The notes under the pieces are model-generated. The model saw nothing but the letters and a program-made list of their open reading frames with translations. It was not told the origin of the DNA and made no database searches. Positions 25,992 through 34,483 of a stretch of 64,000 nucleotides of DNA are shown here, one piece after another. This stretch comes from CAVVFX01 sp963747535 (GTDB lineage Bacteria; Acidobacteriota; Terriglobia; Bryobacterales; Bryobacteraceae): contig CAVVFX010000026.1 in the NCBI GenBank assembly GCA_963747535.1, positions 103,359 to 167,358 on the forward strand, in the 5' to 3' direction. The position numbers and the translations under genes were made by a program. How positions within the stretch are numbered: the stretch's first letter is position 1; each line of letters opens with the position of its first letter.

Positions 25992-27838
25992 AAAACGTTA
26001 TCGTCGGCACTGCCGGCCACATCGATCATGGCAAGACCGCGCTGGTCAAAGCGCTCACCGGAATCGATGCGGACCGCCTGGCCGAGGAGAAGCGCCGCGG
26101 CATCACTATCGACCTGGGATTTGCGCACCTCGATTTGACGCCCGAGATCCGCATCGGGTTTGTCGACGTGCCCGGGCACGAACGTTTCGTCAAGAATATG
26201 CTGGCCGGAGCCGGCGGAATCGATATCGTGATGCTGGTGATCGCCGCGGGGGAATCGATCAAGCCACAGACTCGCGAGCACTTCGATATTTGCCGCCTGC
26301 TCGGGATTCAGTCGGGGTTGATTGCCCTCACGAAAGCCGACCTGGTCGATCCGGATCTGGTGGAACTGACGCGCATGGAGATCGAGGAATTCGTGGCGGG
26401 GTCATTTCTCGAAGGCGCGCCGATTGTCCCGGTGAGTGCGAAAACGGGGCAGGGTCTTGGGGAATTGCGGGAGGCGCTCGAAAAGGCTGCTTCTCGCGTG
26501 GTGGAGAAGAATACGCAGGGACTTTTGCGGCTGCCGATCGATCGCGCCTTCACGATGAGGGGATTCGGCGCGGTGGTAACAGGGACGCTGGTATCCGGAG
26601 GGGTTTCGGTCGAGCAGGAAGTCATGATCTATCCGGAGCGGCGACGGCTGAGGGTGCGCGGTGTGCAGGTTCACGGGGCGCCGGCGCGAAGGGCGGTCGC
26701 GGGGCAGCGGACGGCGGTCAATCTAGTGGGGATTGAGGCGCAGGAGATCGCGCGCGGCATGGTTTTGGCGGAGCCGGACCGGTTTCGGGCGGTGCGGGAA
26801 TTCGGCTGCGTGCTGGGAGCTTTGCCGGGAGTGCCGGCGATCAGGAATCGCGTTCCGGTCCATTTTCACGTCGGGACAGCCGAGATCGAAGCGGAGGTTC
26901 GCTTGTTTCGCGGGGAAAGCGCGGTGCCTCCGGGCGGACGCGCGTACGCGCGAATCGTGCTGCGGGAAGAGGCACTGTTACTGCCGCGCGACCGCTTCAT
27001 CATTCGCCGTTTTTCGCCAGTCAGCACGATCGGCGGCGGCGTGGTTCTGGATACTGGCTCGGGGCGCTCGCGCAAAGCGAGTGAAGCGGCGGAGCGCCTG
27101 CGCAGGATTGAGAACGCGTCCGTGCCCGATTGGATTCACCTCCTGATCCAGGAGGCAACGGAGGGGATGGCGCCCGAAGAGTTGATCGCGCGGACGGGCC
27201 TGACGCCAGTCGAAATCGAAACGGCGACGCGCGAGCACTCTTCGATTCTGGTACTGCCTGGCTGGCTGGTTGACTGCAACACCGTAGATTTGCTACGGGA
27301 GAAGATGTTTGAACGGATCCGGCAGTTTCACCTCGATCATCCTCTGCTTCCCGGGATTCCTAAGCAGGATTTGCGCACGGGTTTGCCGGACGCGCTTTTT
27401 GATGCGTTATTGAAGCATCCGCAGTTCGCGGTGGAAGGGGAGACGGTGCGCCACCGCAGCCATCGAGTGGTGCTGCAACAGCAGGAGGAGAAGGCGCGCG
27501 CGACCATCGAGTCCGCGTTCGAGAAGGCCGGATTTGCTGCGCCGGCTGTTCCTGATGTGCTGGCGCAGTCCGGCGTCGAGAGTGGACGCGCCCGGATGCT
27601 GCTGCAGATCCTGATGCGGGAAGGCCTCCTGATCCGGATTACGGACGATCTGGTGCTGCATCGCTCTGCGGTCGAGCGGTTGCGCAGCGATCTGGCGTCA
27701 ATAAAAGGCGCGAGGCTGAGTGTTCCGGCGTTTAAGGAGCGCACGGGAATCTCGCGCAAGTATGCGATTCCGCTGCTCGAATATCTGGACCGGCAGAAGA
27801 TTACACGCCGTGAAGGCGATGTGCGGATCGTGCTGTAG
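25988..27838 (+). CDS. selB: Selenocysteine-specific elongation factor SelB
   Basis: A 616-residue translation factor that brings Sec-tRNA to in-frame UGA codons with a SECIS hairpin. The GTP-binding domain has G1 GHIDHGKT (residues 10-17), G3 DVPGHE and G4 TKAD, and RRGITIDLGFAHL is the SelB/EF-Tu switch. After domains II/III there are C-terminal winged-helix repeats (about residues 380-616), which bind the SECIS element. GTG 25988 overlaps the upstream stop and begins with the KNVIVGTAGHIDHGK family N-terminus; a longer frame at 25805 is inside the hydrolase gene. selD is 1.8 kb away; selA and the Sec tRNA are not in the window. Confidence 0.95.
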   Translation: MKNVIVGTAGHIDHGKTALVKALTGIDADRLAEEKRRGITIDLGFAHLDLTPEIRIGFVDVPGHERFVKNMLAGAGGIDIVMLVIAAGESIKPQTREHFDICRLLGIQSGLIALTKADLVDPDLVELTRMEIEEFVAGSFLEGAPIVPVSAKTGQGLGELREALEKAASRVVEKNTQGLLRLPIDRAFTMRGFGAVVTGTLVSGGVSVEQEVMIYPERRRLRVRGVQVHGAPARRAVAGQRTAVNLVGIEAQEIARGMVLAEPDRFRAVREFGCVLGALPGVPAIRNRVPVHFHVGTAEIEAEVRLFRGESAVPPGGRAYARIVLREEALLLPRDRFIIRRFSPVSTIGGGVVLDTGSGRSRKASEAAERLRRIENASVPDWIHLLIQEATEGMAPEELIARTGLTPVEIETATREHSSILVLPGWLVDCNTVDLLREKMFERIRQFHLDHPLLPGIPKQDLRTGLPDALFDALLKHPQFAVEGETVRHRSHRVVLQQQEEKARATIESAFEKAGFAAPAVPDVLAQSGVESGRARMLLQILMREGLLIRITDDLVLHRSAVERLRSDLASIKGARLSVPAFKERTGISRKYAIPLLEYLDRQKITRREGDVRIVL

Positions 27839-27966
27839 ATTCTCCTCCCTACTCCCACGAGAGGTACAGACTTTCTTGAATTGAGAAGCTACGCTGAGAG
27901 TTCTGCTCCGCATTTGCAGAGGTCGCAGCTTGCATCGAGGGAGGAAACCAGGACTCCTACCAAAAT

Positions 27967-27993
27967 GCAAGACCCCGCTAGAACGGGGTCTGC
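27967..27993. terminator. Strong stem-loop upstream of a small ORF
   Basis: Arms AGACCCCG / CGGGGTCT (8 bp, extended by GC pairs) with a six-base loop. There is no T-run, so it is either an RNA-processing/leader hairpin of the small ORF at 28024 or an end for the selB transcript. The 130 bp before it (27839-27966) show no gene. Confidence 0.5.
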
Positions 27994-28023
27994 AAATCTA
28001 CGGAGTGGAAAGGAGGATCCGCA

Positions 28024-28104
28024 ATGATTCTCTTGTTGCTGATCGTATTCCTGCCGTTAATCAGGAAGCGACGGACCAGATTCAAGATCGAATTTGATCT
28101 CTAG
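28024..28104 (+). CDS. 26-residue membrane peptide
   Basis: An ATG at 28024 with AAAGGAGG seven bases upstream, one of the best ribosome-binding sites in the window, opens a 26-codon frame ended by TAG. The peptide has a hydrophobic segment MILLLLIVFLPLI and then a strongly basic tail (RKRRTRFK) that ends in EFDL, the layout of single-span small inner-membrane proteins. Stem-loops stand on both sides (27967-27993 and 28115-28143). I find no known family, but the ribosome site and architecture argue that it is expressed. Possibilities are a membrane stress peptide, a type I toxin or a regulator of a neighbour. Confidence 0.5.
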   Translation: MILLLLIVFLPLIRKRRTRFKIEFDL

Positions 28105-28114
28105 TCTGAGCCGA

Positions 28115-28143
28115 AAGAGGCTGGTTTGACCGACCGGCCTCTT
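28115..28143. terminator. Stem-loop after the small ORF
   Basis: Arms AAGAGGCTGG / CCGGCCTCTT pair over 10 bp (one G-T pair) around a nine-base loop. It lies 10 bp after the stop of the 26-residue ORF and 50 bp before the end of the convergent gene, so it can terminate either transcript. No T-run is present. Confidence 0.55.
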
Positions 28144-28193
28144 CAGCAACTAATGTAACACCGTTTCGCCCAATCGAATTGGACTTAGTACTA

Positions 28194-29609
28194 TTACTCC
28201 GACCGTCCTGGCGTGGCGCTGAAGGTCGTCCAGGTACCGGCATTCAGATCGCGCAGCAGGCCCTTTTGCCACCCAAATTCCGGGTGTTCTTTGAGGTGTT
28301 CGGCTGCATTGTAGGAAATCCCGCAGGCGTGTCCAGCCAGTGCCGTGAAGGACATATGCTCGGCCATGGACGCGTCCGCGACTTTGTTCTGTACGGTGCC
28401 GGCGGGTGCGAACGGCGGCTGCCAGGCTCCCATACCACGCTTGGAGAATTCCAGGTGGCCGCACAGCGTTCTTTCACTGGCCTCATCCTTACCGGTAAGG
28501 GTGTCGACGTGGTCCGCCAGGAAGCGCTGTCCCATCGTAACGTCAATCTTGCCTTTGTTCTCGCGCATCAACTGCTCCCAGCGGACGTGGCGAGTACACT
28601 GTCCGGTGGTTTTATCCGCGACGGGAAAATCAGTTTCCTCGCGGGCGAGTTTCGAGTTGATCGGGAGGTTGGAGCCGACAAAGTAGCCGTCCTGCCTACG
28701 CTCCAGTGTTACATTTTTAAGGCCGAGTTCCAGGCTGGCGATCTCGTTGGTCTTGCGATCGGCGATCAGCCAGTCGTTGGCATATCCTCCGTTGTTGCCG
28801 TCGCGCATGATGCGGGCGAAGTCATCGATGGAGGCGGAGTATTGCAGAGCTTTGCGCCCGCGCACGAATTCGGGAATCCCATTGGAATCCCAGCCGATGA
28901 AGTTGCTGATAGTAGTCTCGGTTACCATCATGCCGGCGGAATTGATGCCGAAATCGTCTGCGCTGTGGATCAAGCCGGGGAAACCGTCCATGAGGATGTG
29001 GTGACCTTTGACCGGCACAATGTCGAAGATGATGGTCCAGCGCGAGCCATCCAGATATCCGGTCCAGTTGTTGTGGGCCATTACGATGCGGCCGTCTTTG
29101 GTGTAGGCGCCGGTGGCTACGAATGCGCTGCAATGGTCCGGGGCGGTCACGCTGGCCGGCGATTTGATCCCGTGGGCAGTATTGTAGGCCTTGACGTAAT
29201 ACGACCATTCCTCGGCCGCGTTCAAGGCCACGATGTCCCACACGTCGACCTTCACGCCTTTCGCAGACGCGCCGTCGGCCAAGCCCTGCAGTTCCTCGCG
29301 ATACTCGCGCTCGATATGCGGCCAGAGGATGGTGCGGCCGGCCTCACGAAAGAAGGTCCAGTCCTTGTGGTTATCGTGCTGGAGTTCGAGCGCGGTGACT
29401 TTCTGTGCGTCTTCGATTTCGGGCGCGAGCAGGAATCCGTGCTGGTAGCCGATCTCGGAGGGCGAGCCTTCCAGGTGGACGTAGGTCCAACCATTCTCCG
29501 CCGGTTTGCGGAAAGCGCCTTTCATACGGGGTGAACTGATGGTTTCGCGGGCCGCATAGGCGAGGAAAAGAACGAGAATGACTGCCGGCAGAAATTTGAT
29601 CAGACGCAT
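28194..29609 (-). CDS. Secreted C45/phospholipase-B-like Ntn hydrolase
   Basis: A 471-residue protein with an N-terminal signal or anchor segment (residues about 5-20). Its core matches the C45 (acyl-CoA:6-aminopenicillanate acyltransferase) and phospholipase-B-like group of Ntn hydrolases, which cleave themselves at an internal Cys: here DHCSAFVATGAYTKDGR (Cys about 164, HCSAF) is the likely autocleavage site, followed by RIVMAHNNW with the usual catalytic-pocket Asn. Such enzymes act on acylated amino compounds or lipids outside the cytoplasm. It is divergent from selD with 30 bp between starts and convergent with the small ORF at 28024. Confidence 0.82.
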   Translation of the reverse strand: MRLIKFLPAVILVLFLAYAARETISSPRMKGAFRKPAENGWTYVHLEGSPSEIGYQHGFLLAPEIEDAQKVTALELQHDNHKDWTFFREAGRTILWPHIEREYREELQGLADGASAKGVKVDVWDIVALNAAEEWSYYVKAYNTAHGIKSPASVTAPDHCSAFVATGAYTKDGRIVMAHNNWTGYLDGSRWTIIFDIVPVKGHHILMDGFPGLIHSADDFGINSAGMMVTETTISNFIGWDSNGIPEFVRGRKALQYSASIDDFARIMRDGNNGGYANDWLIADRKTNEIASLELGLKNVTLERRQDGYFVGSNLPINSKLAREETDFPVADKTTGQCTRHVRWEQLMRENKGKIDVTMGQRFLADHVDTLTGKDEASERTLCGHLEFSKRGMGAWQPPFAPAGTVQNKVADASMAEHMSFTALAGHACGISYNAAEHLKEHPEFGWQKGLLRDLNAGTWTTFSATPGRSE

Positions 29610-29639
29610 AGAATTGAACTCTCACACTATTATGGATTG

Positions 29640-30689
29640 ATGGGCGAAGTAAATCTCGGTACCCCTCTCACGACTCTGGTCAAGGCCGGCGGCTGCGCTT
29701 CCAAGCTGAGCCCGAGCATTCTCGATCGCGTGCTGCGGCAAGTGCCGCGCTTTAGCGACGAGAACGTTCTGGTCGGTTTCGATACCGCAGACGACGCGGG
29801 GGTGTATCGATTGACAGACGAACTGGCTCTGGTCCAGACGGTCGATTTCTTCACGCCGATGGTGGACGATCCGTACGCGTTTGGCGCGATCGCCGCGACC
29901 AACGCCATCAGCGATATCTATGCGATGGGCGGACGGCCGATCTGCAGCGTCTCCATCGTGGCGTTTCCGGCGAAAGGCGATCTGGACGCGCTGGCGGCCA
30001 TCCTGCGCGGCGGTGCGGAAAAGATGCGGGAAGCCGGCTGTGCGGTTCTCGGGGGACACAGCGTCAATGACGACGAGCCGAAGTTCGGTTATGCTGTATC
30101 CGGCCTGATTCATCCCGATCGCATCAAGACCAATACCGGCGCGCGGCCCGGCGATGTACTGGTCTTTACCAAGAGAATTGGCACGGGAGTGATCTGCACG
30201 GCACTCAAACGGGGGACGGCCGACCCTGCGCATGTGGCGGCCGCGGTGGAATCCATGACCACGCTGAATCGAACCGCCTGCGAGGCCATGCTCGACTATG
30301 CTGTGCATGCCTGCACCGATGTCACGGGATTCGGCCTGATCGGCCATGCGCGCGAGATGGCGCTGGGCAGCCACGTCACGCTGGCCATCGACTTGGACGC
30401 TATCCATTTCCTGCCTGGCGCGCTGGATTATGCCCGAAGGGGCGCGATTCCGGGCGGACAAAAGAATAACTACGACTTCGCTTCCTGCGTGGTGGAGAAG
30501 ACCGGCGAGATTGCGAGTGACGTCGAAACGCTTCTCTACGATCCACAGACCGCCGGCGGTTTGCTGATCTCGCTACCGGAGCACGATGCTAATCTGCTGA
30601 TCGAACGAGTTCCGGCAGCCTATCGCATCGGCCGAGTGCTGGAGCGAGGGGCGAAACCCATAAGACTGATAACCGAAAAACTGGCATGA
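29640..30689 (+). CDS. selD: Selenide, water dikinase SelD
   Basis: An enzyme that makes selenophosphate from selenide and ATP for selenocysteine and selenouridine synthesis. The 349-residue length is usual. The N-terminal motif KAGGCASKLSP keeps the first catalytic Cys (E. coli Cys17) but has Ser where Cys19 stands; the CGC-type second Cys is dispensable in known homologues. FDTADDAGVYRLTDE, GGHSVNDDEPKFGYAVSG and ACTDVTGFGLIGHA are SelD signatures. I used ATG 29640; TTG 29637 is also in frame. Its TGA overlaps the pyrF start (ATGA). Confidence 0.95.
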   Translation: MGEVNLGTPLTTLVKAGGCASKLSPSILDRVLRQVPRFSDENVLVGFDTADDAGVYRLTDELALVQTVDFFTPMVDDPYAFGAIAATNAISDIYAMGGRPICSVSIVAFPAKGDLDALAAILRGGAEKMREAGCAVLGGHSVNDDEPKFGYAVSGLIHPDRIKTNTGARPGDVLVFTKRIGTGVICTALKRGTADPAHVAAAVESMTTLNRTACEAMLDYAVHACTDVTGFGLIGHAREMALGSHVTLAIDLDAIHFLPGALDYARRGAIPGGQKNNYDFASCVVEKTGEIASDVETLLYDPQTAGGLLISLPEHDANLLIERVPAAYRIGRVLERGAKPIRLITEKLA

Positions 30690-31381
30690 CTGACCCACTC
30701 ATCATCGCTTTAGATTTTAATTCCGCTGAGGAGGCGCGGGCGTTAGTCAAGACGCTCGGCACGGAGGCAGGCTTCTATAAAGTCGGGATGGAGCTTTATG
30801 CCGCTACCGGTCCGGATTTTGTCCGGGAACTGGCCGGTCAGGGTAAAGAAGTGTTTCTCGACTTGAAATTCTACGACATCGGCGAGACCGTGAAGCGCGC
30901 GACGGCAGTAGTGGCGCGGACCGGCGCGCGGTTCCTGACGGTGCATGGCCACATGTCTGTCATGCGAGCGGCGGTCGAAGGACGTGGAAGTTCGTCGCTG
31001 AAGCTGCTCGGTGTCACGGTTCTGACCAGTTGGGATGAGCAGGACCTGCGCGATGACGGGATTACGCACGATCTCTCGACCCTGGTCATGCTCCGCGCGT
31101 GCCACGCCAAGGTGGCTGGGGTTGACGGTATCGTGACCTCTCCGCTCGAAGCCGCGGCGTTGCGTAAAGCTCTGGGCCCGGAAATGCTCATCGTAACGCC
31201 CGGCGTACGATCCGCGGGTGCCAGTCGCGGCGATCAGAAGCGTGTGGCGACACCTGCCGAGGCGATACGCGACGGCGCCAGCTATCTGGTGATCGGACGC
31301 CAGGTGACGCGCGCACCGGATCCGGTCGCGGCTATCCGCCAGATTCGCGCGGAGATCGGCTGCGATGCCCCGCGCCGCTGA
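30686..31381 (+). CDS. pyrF: Orotidine 5'-phosphate decarboxylase
   Basis: A 231-residue type I OMP decarboxylase, the last step of UMP synthesis. The LIIALDFNSAEEA start, the catalytic DLKFYDI (D-x-K-x-x-D) motif at about residues 57-63, and the TPGVRSAG phosphate-binding segment are diagnostic. ATG 30686 overlaps the selD stop, and dedA starts 17 bp before its end, so the three genes form one operon. Confidence 0.96.
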   Translation: MTDPLIIALDFNSAEEARALVKTLGTEAGFYKVGMELYAATGPDFVRELAGQGKEVFLDLKFYDIGETVKRATAVVARTGARFLTVHGHMSVMRAAVEGRGSSSLKLLGVTVLTSWDEQDLRDDGITHDLSTLVMLRACHAKVAGVDGIVTSPLEAAALRKALGPEMLIVTPGVRSAGASRGDQKRVATPAEAIRDGASYLVIGRQVTRAPDPVAAIRQIRAEIGCDAPRR

Positions 31382-31952
31382 ACTGGTCACGCGTTACGGG
31401 TATGTTGCGATATTCTGCCTGCTCATGCTGGGGATCGTCGGGCCGCTGATTCCAGACGAAACGATCCTGGTGTTTGCGGGAATTCTGGTACGCGAGGGCC
31501 GTCTGGATTATGTCGCGGTGCTGGCTGCCGCTTACGGTGGCAGTCTGTGCGGGATCACGATGAGCTACCTGGTCGGGCGGCAGGGGCTGTTATATCTGTT
31601 CGAAAAGATCCCGCACTTTCGGAAGCACTCCGGGAAGTATATGGAGCGGGTCCAGACATGGTTCGGCCGATATGGCCGGTGGACGCTGTTTTTTGGCTAT
31701 TTCGTCGTCGGGGTACGTCACTTCACGGCCGTGGTTGCGGGCGCCAGCAAGATGCGCGTGAGGCACTTTGCGATTTACGCTTACTCGGGCGGCGTGATCT
31801 GGGTAATCTGCTTCGTGAGCCTGGGCTATTTCCTGGGGGACCAGTGGGAGCGCGTGGGACACACGGTGAATCGCAGCGTTGCCGCGATGGCGCTGGGCAT
31901 TGCGGTGGGCGTGGGGCTCTCCGTGTGGTGGAAGAGGCGTCGCAGGAAATGA
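31365..31952 (+). CDS. DedA-family membrane protein
   Basis: A 195-residue inner-membrane protein. The family hallmarks are GPLIPDETILVFAG near residue 25 (the E in a re-entrant loop), the FGRYGRWTLFFGYFVVGVRHF segment (FxRYG..xxxxGRFxPxxR-like, here with GVRH), and VWVICFVSLGYFLGDQW. DedA proteins help keep membrane potential and may flip lipids such as undecaprenyl phosphate. It ends the selD-pyrF-dedA operon. Confidence 0.92.
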   Translation: MPRAAELVTRYGYVAIFCLLMLGIVGPLIPDETILVFAGILVREGRLDYVAVLAAAYGGSLCGITMSYLVGRQGLLYLFEKIPHFRKHSGKYMERVQTWFGRYGRWTLFFGYFVVGVRHFTAVVAGASKMRVRHFAIYAYSGGVIWVICFVSLGYFLGDQWERVGHTVNRSVAAMALGIAVGVGLSVWWKRRRRK

Positions 31953-31994
31953 ACGCGGCGTCACGAAAGTCCGCAGTACTCTCCCGGTAGATTC

Positions 31995-32217
31995 ATGCTG
32001 AATGACAACGTTACTCGCAGGAGCTTTCTGTGCTCCGTCGCGGCGCCATTTTTGCTGCAGGCAGCGCCACGCCGGCCCAACATCATTTACATGTATGCCG
32101 ACGGCGCCGGATAGCTTCGACATGCTGCCGGCGCTGATGGGAAAATCCAGACACGGCCGCGATCACCTGGTGGAGTGCCCACGCACGCGTTCCTTAATTG
32201 TGGGAATTGAAAGGTGA
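31995..32217 (+). pseudogene. Internally deleted sulfatase gene
   Basis: From ATG 31995 the frame reads a Tat-like N-terminus (VTRRSFLCSVAAPFLLQAA) and then the sulfatase start RPNIIYMYAD, ending at TAG 32112. In the next frame over, from about 32099, the sequence PDSFDMLPALMG followed by GRDHLVE matches the region near the C-terminus of arylsulfatases (DSFxxLPALxG, then a few residues to the H/E end). So about 400 internal residues are missing and the halves are out of frame. It is a dead copy. Confidence 0.75.
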
Positions 32218-32275
32218 TCCAACCAGGAAAAGGGCCGGTGATGACGGCAGGCCACGTCGAGTCGGGAATCGCACG

Positions 32276-32400
32276 TTGAATTTCAACTTCTTGCGACGCT
32301 AGCGGGGACGCGTAATGGGGAAAGCGCGTAGTCGCTGGCGCGAGAAGAGCGACCCAGCGGTCGCTTGCGGACGTGGCGTCCGCCCCACAAAAGGCCAAAG
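32276..32400 (-). repeat. Dispersed repeat family B, copy 3 (inverted)
   Basis: The reverse complement of the unit at 2823-3030: TTGAATTTCAA plus CTTCTTGCGACG at the left edge and GGACGTGGCGTCCGCCCC plus ACAAAAGGCC at the right. It sits directly after the sulfatase pseudogene and before the end of the metallo-beta-lactamase-fold gene. Confidence 0.8.
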
Positions 32401-32412
32401 CAGAGGGGATGG

Positions 32413-33318
32413 CTACTTCGATAAATTCGCGTAGACGGCGCGAATGCACACCTGATTATGGGGCACATCCGTACCGTGCGGCGTATAGGTTGTCAAGTCC
32501 AACGACCTCTCCAGGTCGGCTTCCGGAATTTTCCTGGCGATCGCATCCCTCACACCGTTGACGATGGCGGCGAGGTAGTTCCGCTGCAGACGCAGGGTCG
32601 CCGTCGTGCCTGGCGCTCCGTGGCCGGGAATCAGGATGGCTACATCCTTCGTCGCCAGGTTATCGAGAGCGCGCAGCCAGCCGTCCGGACTGGCGTCCGG
32701 ATCCGCCATGTTATTTTGCGTGTTGCTTACGCACACGTCCCCGGTAAACAGGATTCGCTCTTTGGGCAGGTACGCTATCGAATCTCCCAACGTGTGACCC
32801 GGACCGATGCGAGTCAACTCCACGCGATGCTCGCCATCGTCGAAAACCATGCTGTCACGAAAGCTCTGCTGCGGATGTTCCAGCCGGTAAGGTTTCAAAC
32901 TGGTATCGCCGGTGCCTTTGTCGTTGGCCCAGGCCGCGGGATTCTTGCGCCTGGATTCCTCGGTGCATTCGGCAGAGCACAGAATGGTCGCGCCCGCATC
33001 CACCCACACGCTGTCGCCGAACAGGTGATCGGCATGATAGTGCGTGTCGAATACATAGCGCACCGGCTTGCTGGTGGTGCCGCGGATATCGTTCAGGATT
33101 TCCTTAGCTCCCCACGGATAATTGGCATCGATCACCAGGACGTAATCCCGAAACACCACCCAGCCGGTGTTGGCGATGATGTGCTTCGCCGGGTCCGCTT
33201 CCCGGTAGTAGACGCCCGGCGCCAACTGGTGCACCTTGCCCGGCTGGCCTGCGGTGGTGCTCAAGAAAGCGACGCCCAGCAGCGTCAGGAATGTGGCGGC
33301 AACGATCGCTCGTTTCAT
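32413..33318 (-). CDS. Secreted metallo-beta-lactamase-fold hydrolase
   Basis: A 301-residue protein with a signal peptide (residues about 1-23). The metal-binding THYHADHL motif (HxHxDH) at about residues 112-119, the GPGHTLGDS segment with its His, and the FTGDVCVS segment with its bridging Asp form the dinuclear zinc site of the MBL fold. The final His is in PGHGAPG. The sequence is closer to the broad hydrolase/MBL group with N-terminal export signals than to true beta-lactamases. It is a single gene on the minus strand. Confidence 0.86.
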   Translation of the reverse strand: MKRAIVAATFLTLLGVAFLSTTAGQPGKVHQLAPGVYYREADPAKHIIANTGWVVFRDYVLVIDANYPWGAKEILNDIRGTTSKPVRYVFDTHYHADHLFGDSVWVDAGATILCSAECTEESRRKNPAAWANDKGTGDTSLKPYRLEHPQQSFRDSMVFDDGEHRVELTRIGPGHTLGDSIAYLPKERILFTGDVCVSNTQNNMADPDASPDGWLRALDNLATKDVAILIPGHGAPGTTATLRLQRNYLAAIVNGVRDAIARKIPEADLERSLDLTTYTPHGTDVPHNQVCIRAVYANLSK

Positions 33319-33415
33319 CGCAGACTATGGTATCGCGCAGGCGATCGAAGCGCAAAGATGCCGTCTCGAAGAACACGAGGCGGTAGCCGGGGTTGGCCGG
33401 CTAACGGCTGGTGTC

Positions 33416-34483
33416 TTACTGTAATCTCACTGCTTTACCCGTCGCAACAGACTGCTTAGCCGCATCGATAATCTCGATCACCCCTACGTTAATGTCTATA
33501 GCCGTCACGCCCTCGATCGGCTTATTCTGACGGATGCGGCTGGCCATGAAAGCCACCGGTTCGGACTCTTCCTGCGGTAGCGGCGTCAGGTCCAGCGTAT
33601 GTGCCTTCTCCCTGCTCTTTTGCAGCGTCACGGCCTTCTGTTCCATGTAAACGCTGCCCTTCAGTCCATACACTTCCAGGTCCTGGTATGAGCGTGGCAA
33701 GTCCCAACTCGCTTCGAAAATGCCCACGCCGTTTTTGTAGCCCAAAATCATGTCGGCGTTGTCTTCCACCTTGGGGAACTCCTCCGGACGCAGATGATTG
33801 GCGGTCGCATACACGGTCTGGGGCTTGCCGAGATACCAGAGCGACCAGAGCGCGTTGTAGCAGCCGAAATCCATCAGCGCGCCGGCGCCGTTCTTTACCG
33901 GATCCGTCAACCATGCGAAGAAGTATTCGCTGCGAGGCCCCTTCGAACCGGGACCGCCATGTCCTACTATCCCGTGCAGCCGGTACACCTGACCCAGGTC
34001 CGTTTCAGCCGCTTTCTTCGCTACGTAATTCGCCGGCCACCACGCCATCTGATAATTGGTCTGGATGCGGATACCGGTCTGCTTCGCGATCTTCTGGATC
34101 TCCCGTGCATCGGCTCCGGTGGACGCCAGCGGCTTCTCGAAGATCACGTTGATCTTGCGCGGCGCGCAAGCCTTCACGATCTCCAGGTGCCGATTATTCT
34201 CGACGAACGCCCATACGATATCGGGCTTGGTGCGATCCAGCATCTGAACGTAATTCTCGCTGGTGATCAGGCTCTTATCGACGCCGGCCTTCACCGCTTC
34301 CGCCTGCAACGCCGGGTTGGCCTCCGCGACTCCGACCAGCTTCACGTCCGTGCTCTTGAGGATGGTTGAAAGGTGACCCCAGACGTGTGAGTGCACCAGC
34401 CCCACGATTGCGATCTTGTACTCCTGCGCGGGACACATTTGCAATGCTCCCAGCGCGAAAGCGGTCAGCATCAGTTTCTTCAT
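33416..34483 (-). CDS. Gfo/Idh/MocA-family oxidoreductase
   Basis: A 355-residue NAD(P)-dependent oxidoreductase. An N-terminal export-type segment (FALGALQMCPAQ) is followed by the Rossmann motif KIAIVGLVHSH and the EKPLA segment (IFEKPLASTGADAREI) that carries the conserved active-site Lys of the family. The C-terminal alpha/beta domain completes it. The start overlaps the stop of the upstream dehydrogenase (ATGA), so both form an operon, probably for catabolism of a sugar or inositol derivative. Confidence 0.88.
   Translation of the reverse strand: MKKLMLTAFALGALQMCPAQEYKIAIVGLVHSHVWGHLSTILKSTDVKLVGVAEANPALQAEAVKAGVDKSLITSENYVQMLDRTKPDIVWAFVENNRHLEIVKACAPRKINVIFEKPLASTGADAREIQKIAKQTGIRIQTNYQMAWWPANYVAKKAAETDLGQVYRLHGIVGHGGPGSKGPRSEYFFAWLTDPVKNGAGALMDFGCYNALWSLWYLGKPQTVYATANHLRPEEFPKVEDNADMILGYKNGVGIFEASWDLPRSYQDLEVYGLKGSVYMEQKAVTLQKSREKAHTLDLTPLPQEESEPVAFMASRIRQNKPIEGVTAIDINVGVIEIIDAAKQSVATGKAVRLQ

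Noticed and set aside
27839..28193. Possible selenocysteine tRNA near selB
   Set aside because: The region has hairpins but no tRNA-like cloverleaf with a UCA anticodon and a long variable arm.
28179..29534. A 451-residue plus-strand ORF
   Set aside because: It is the shadow of the C45-type hydrolase gene on the other strand; it has no domain. Similar shadows at 32458-33459, 49918-51525, 38265-39419 and 42507-43622 were rejected for the same reason.
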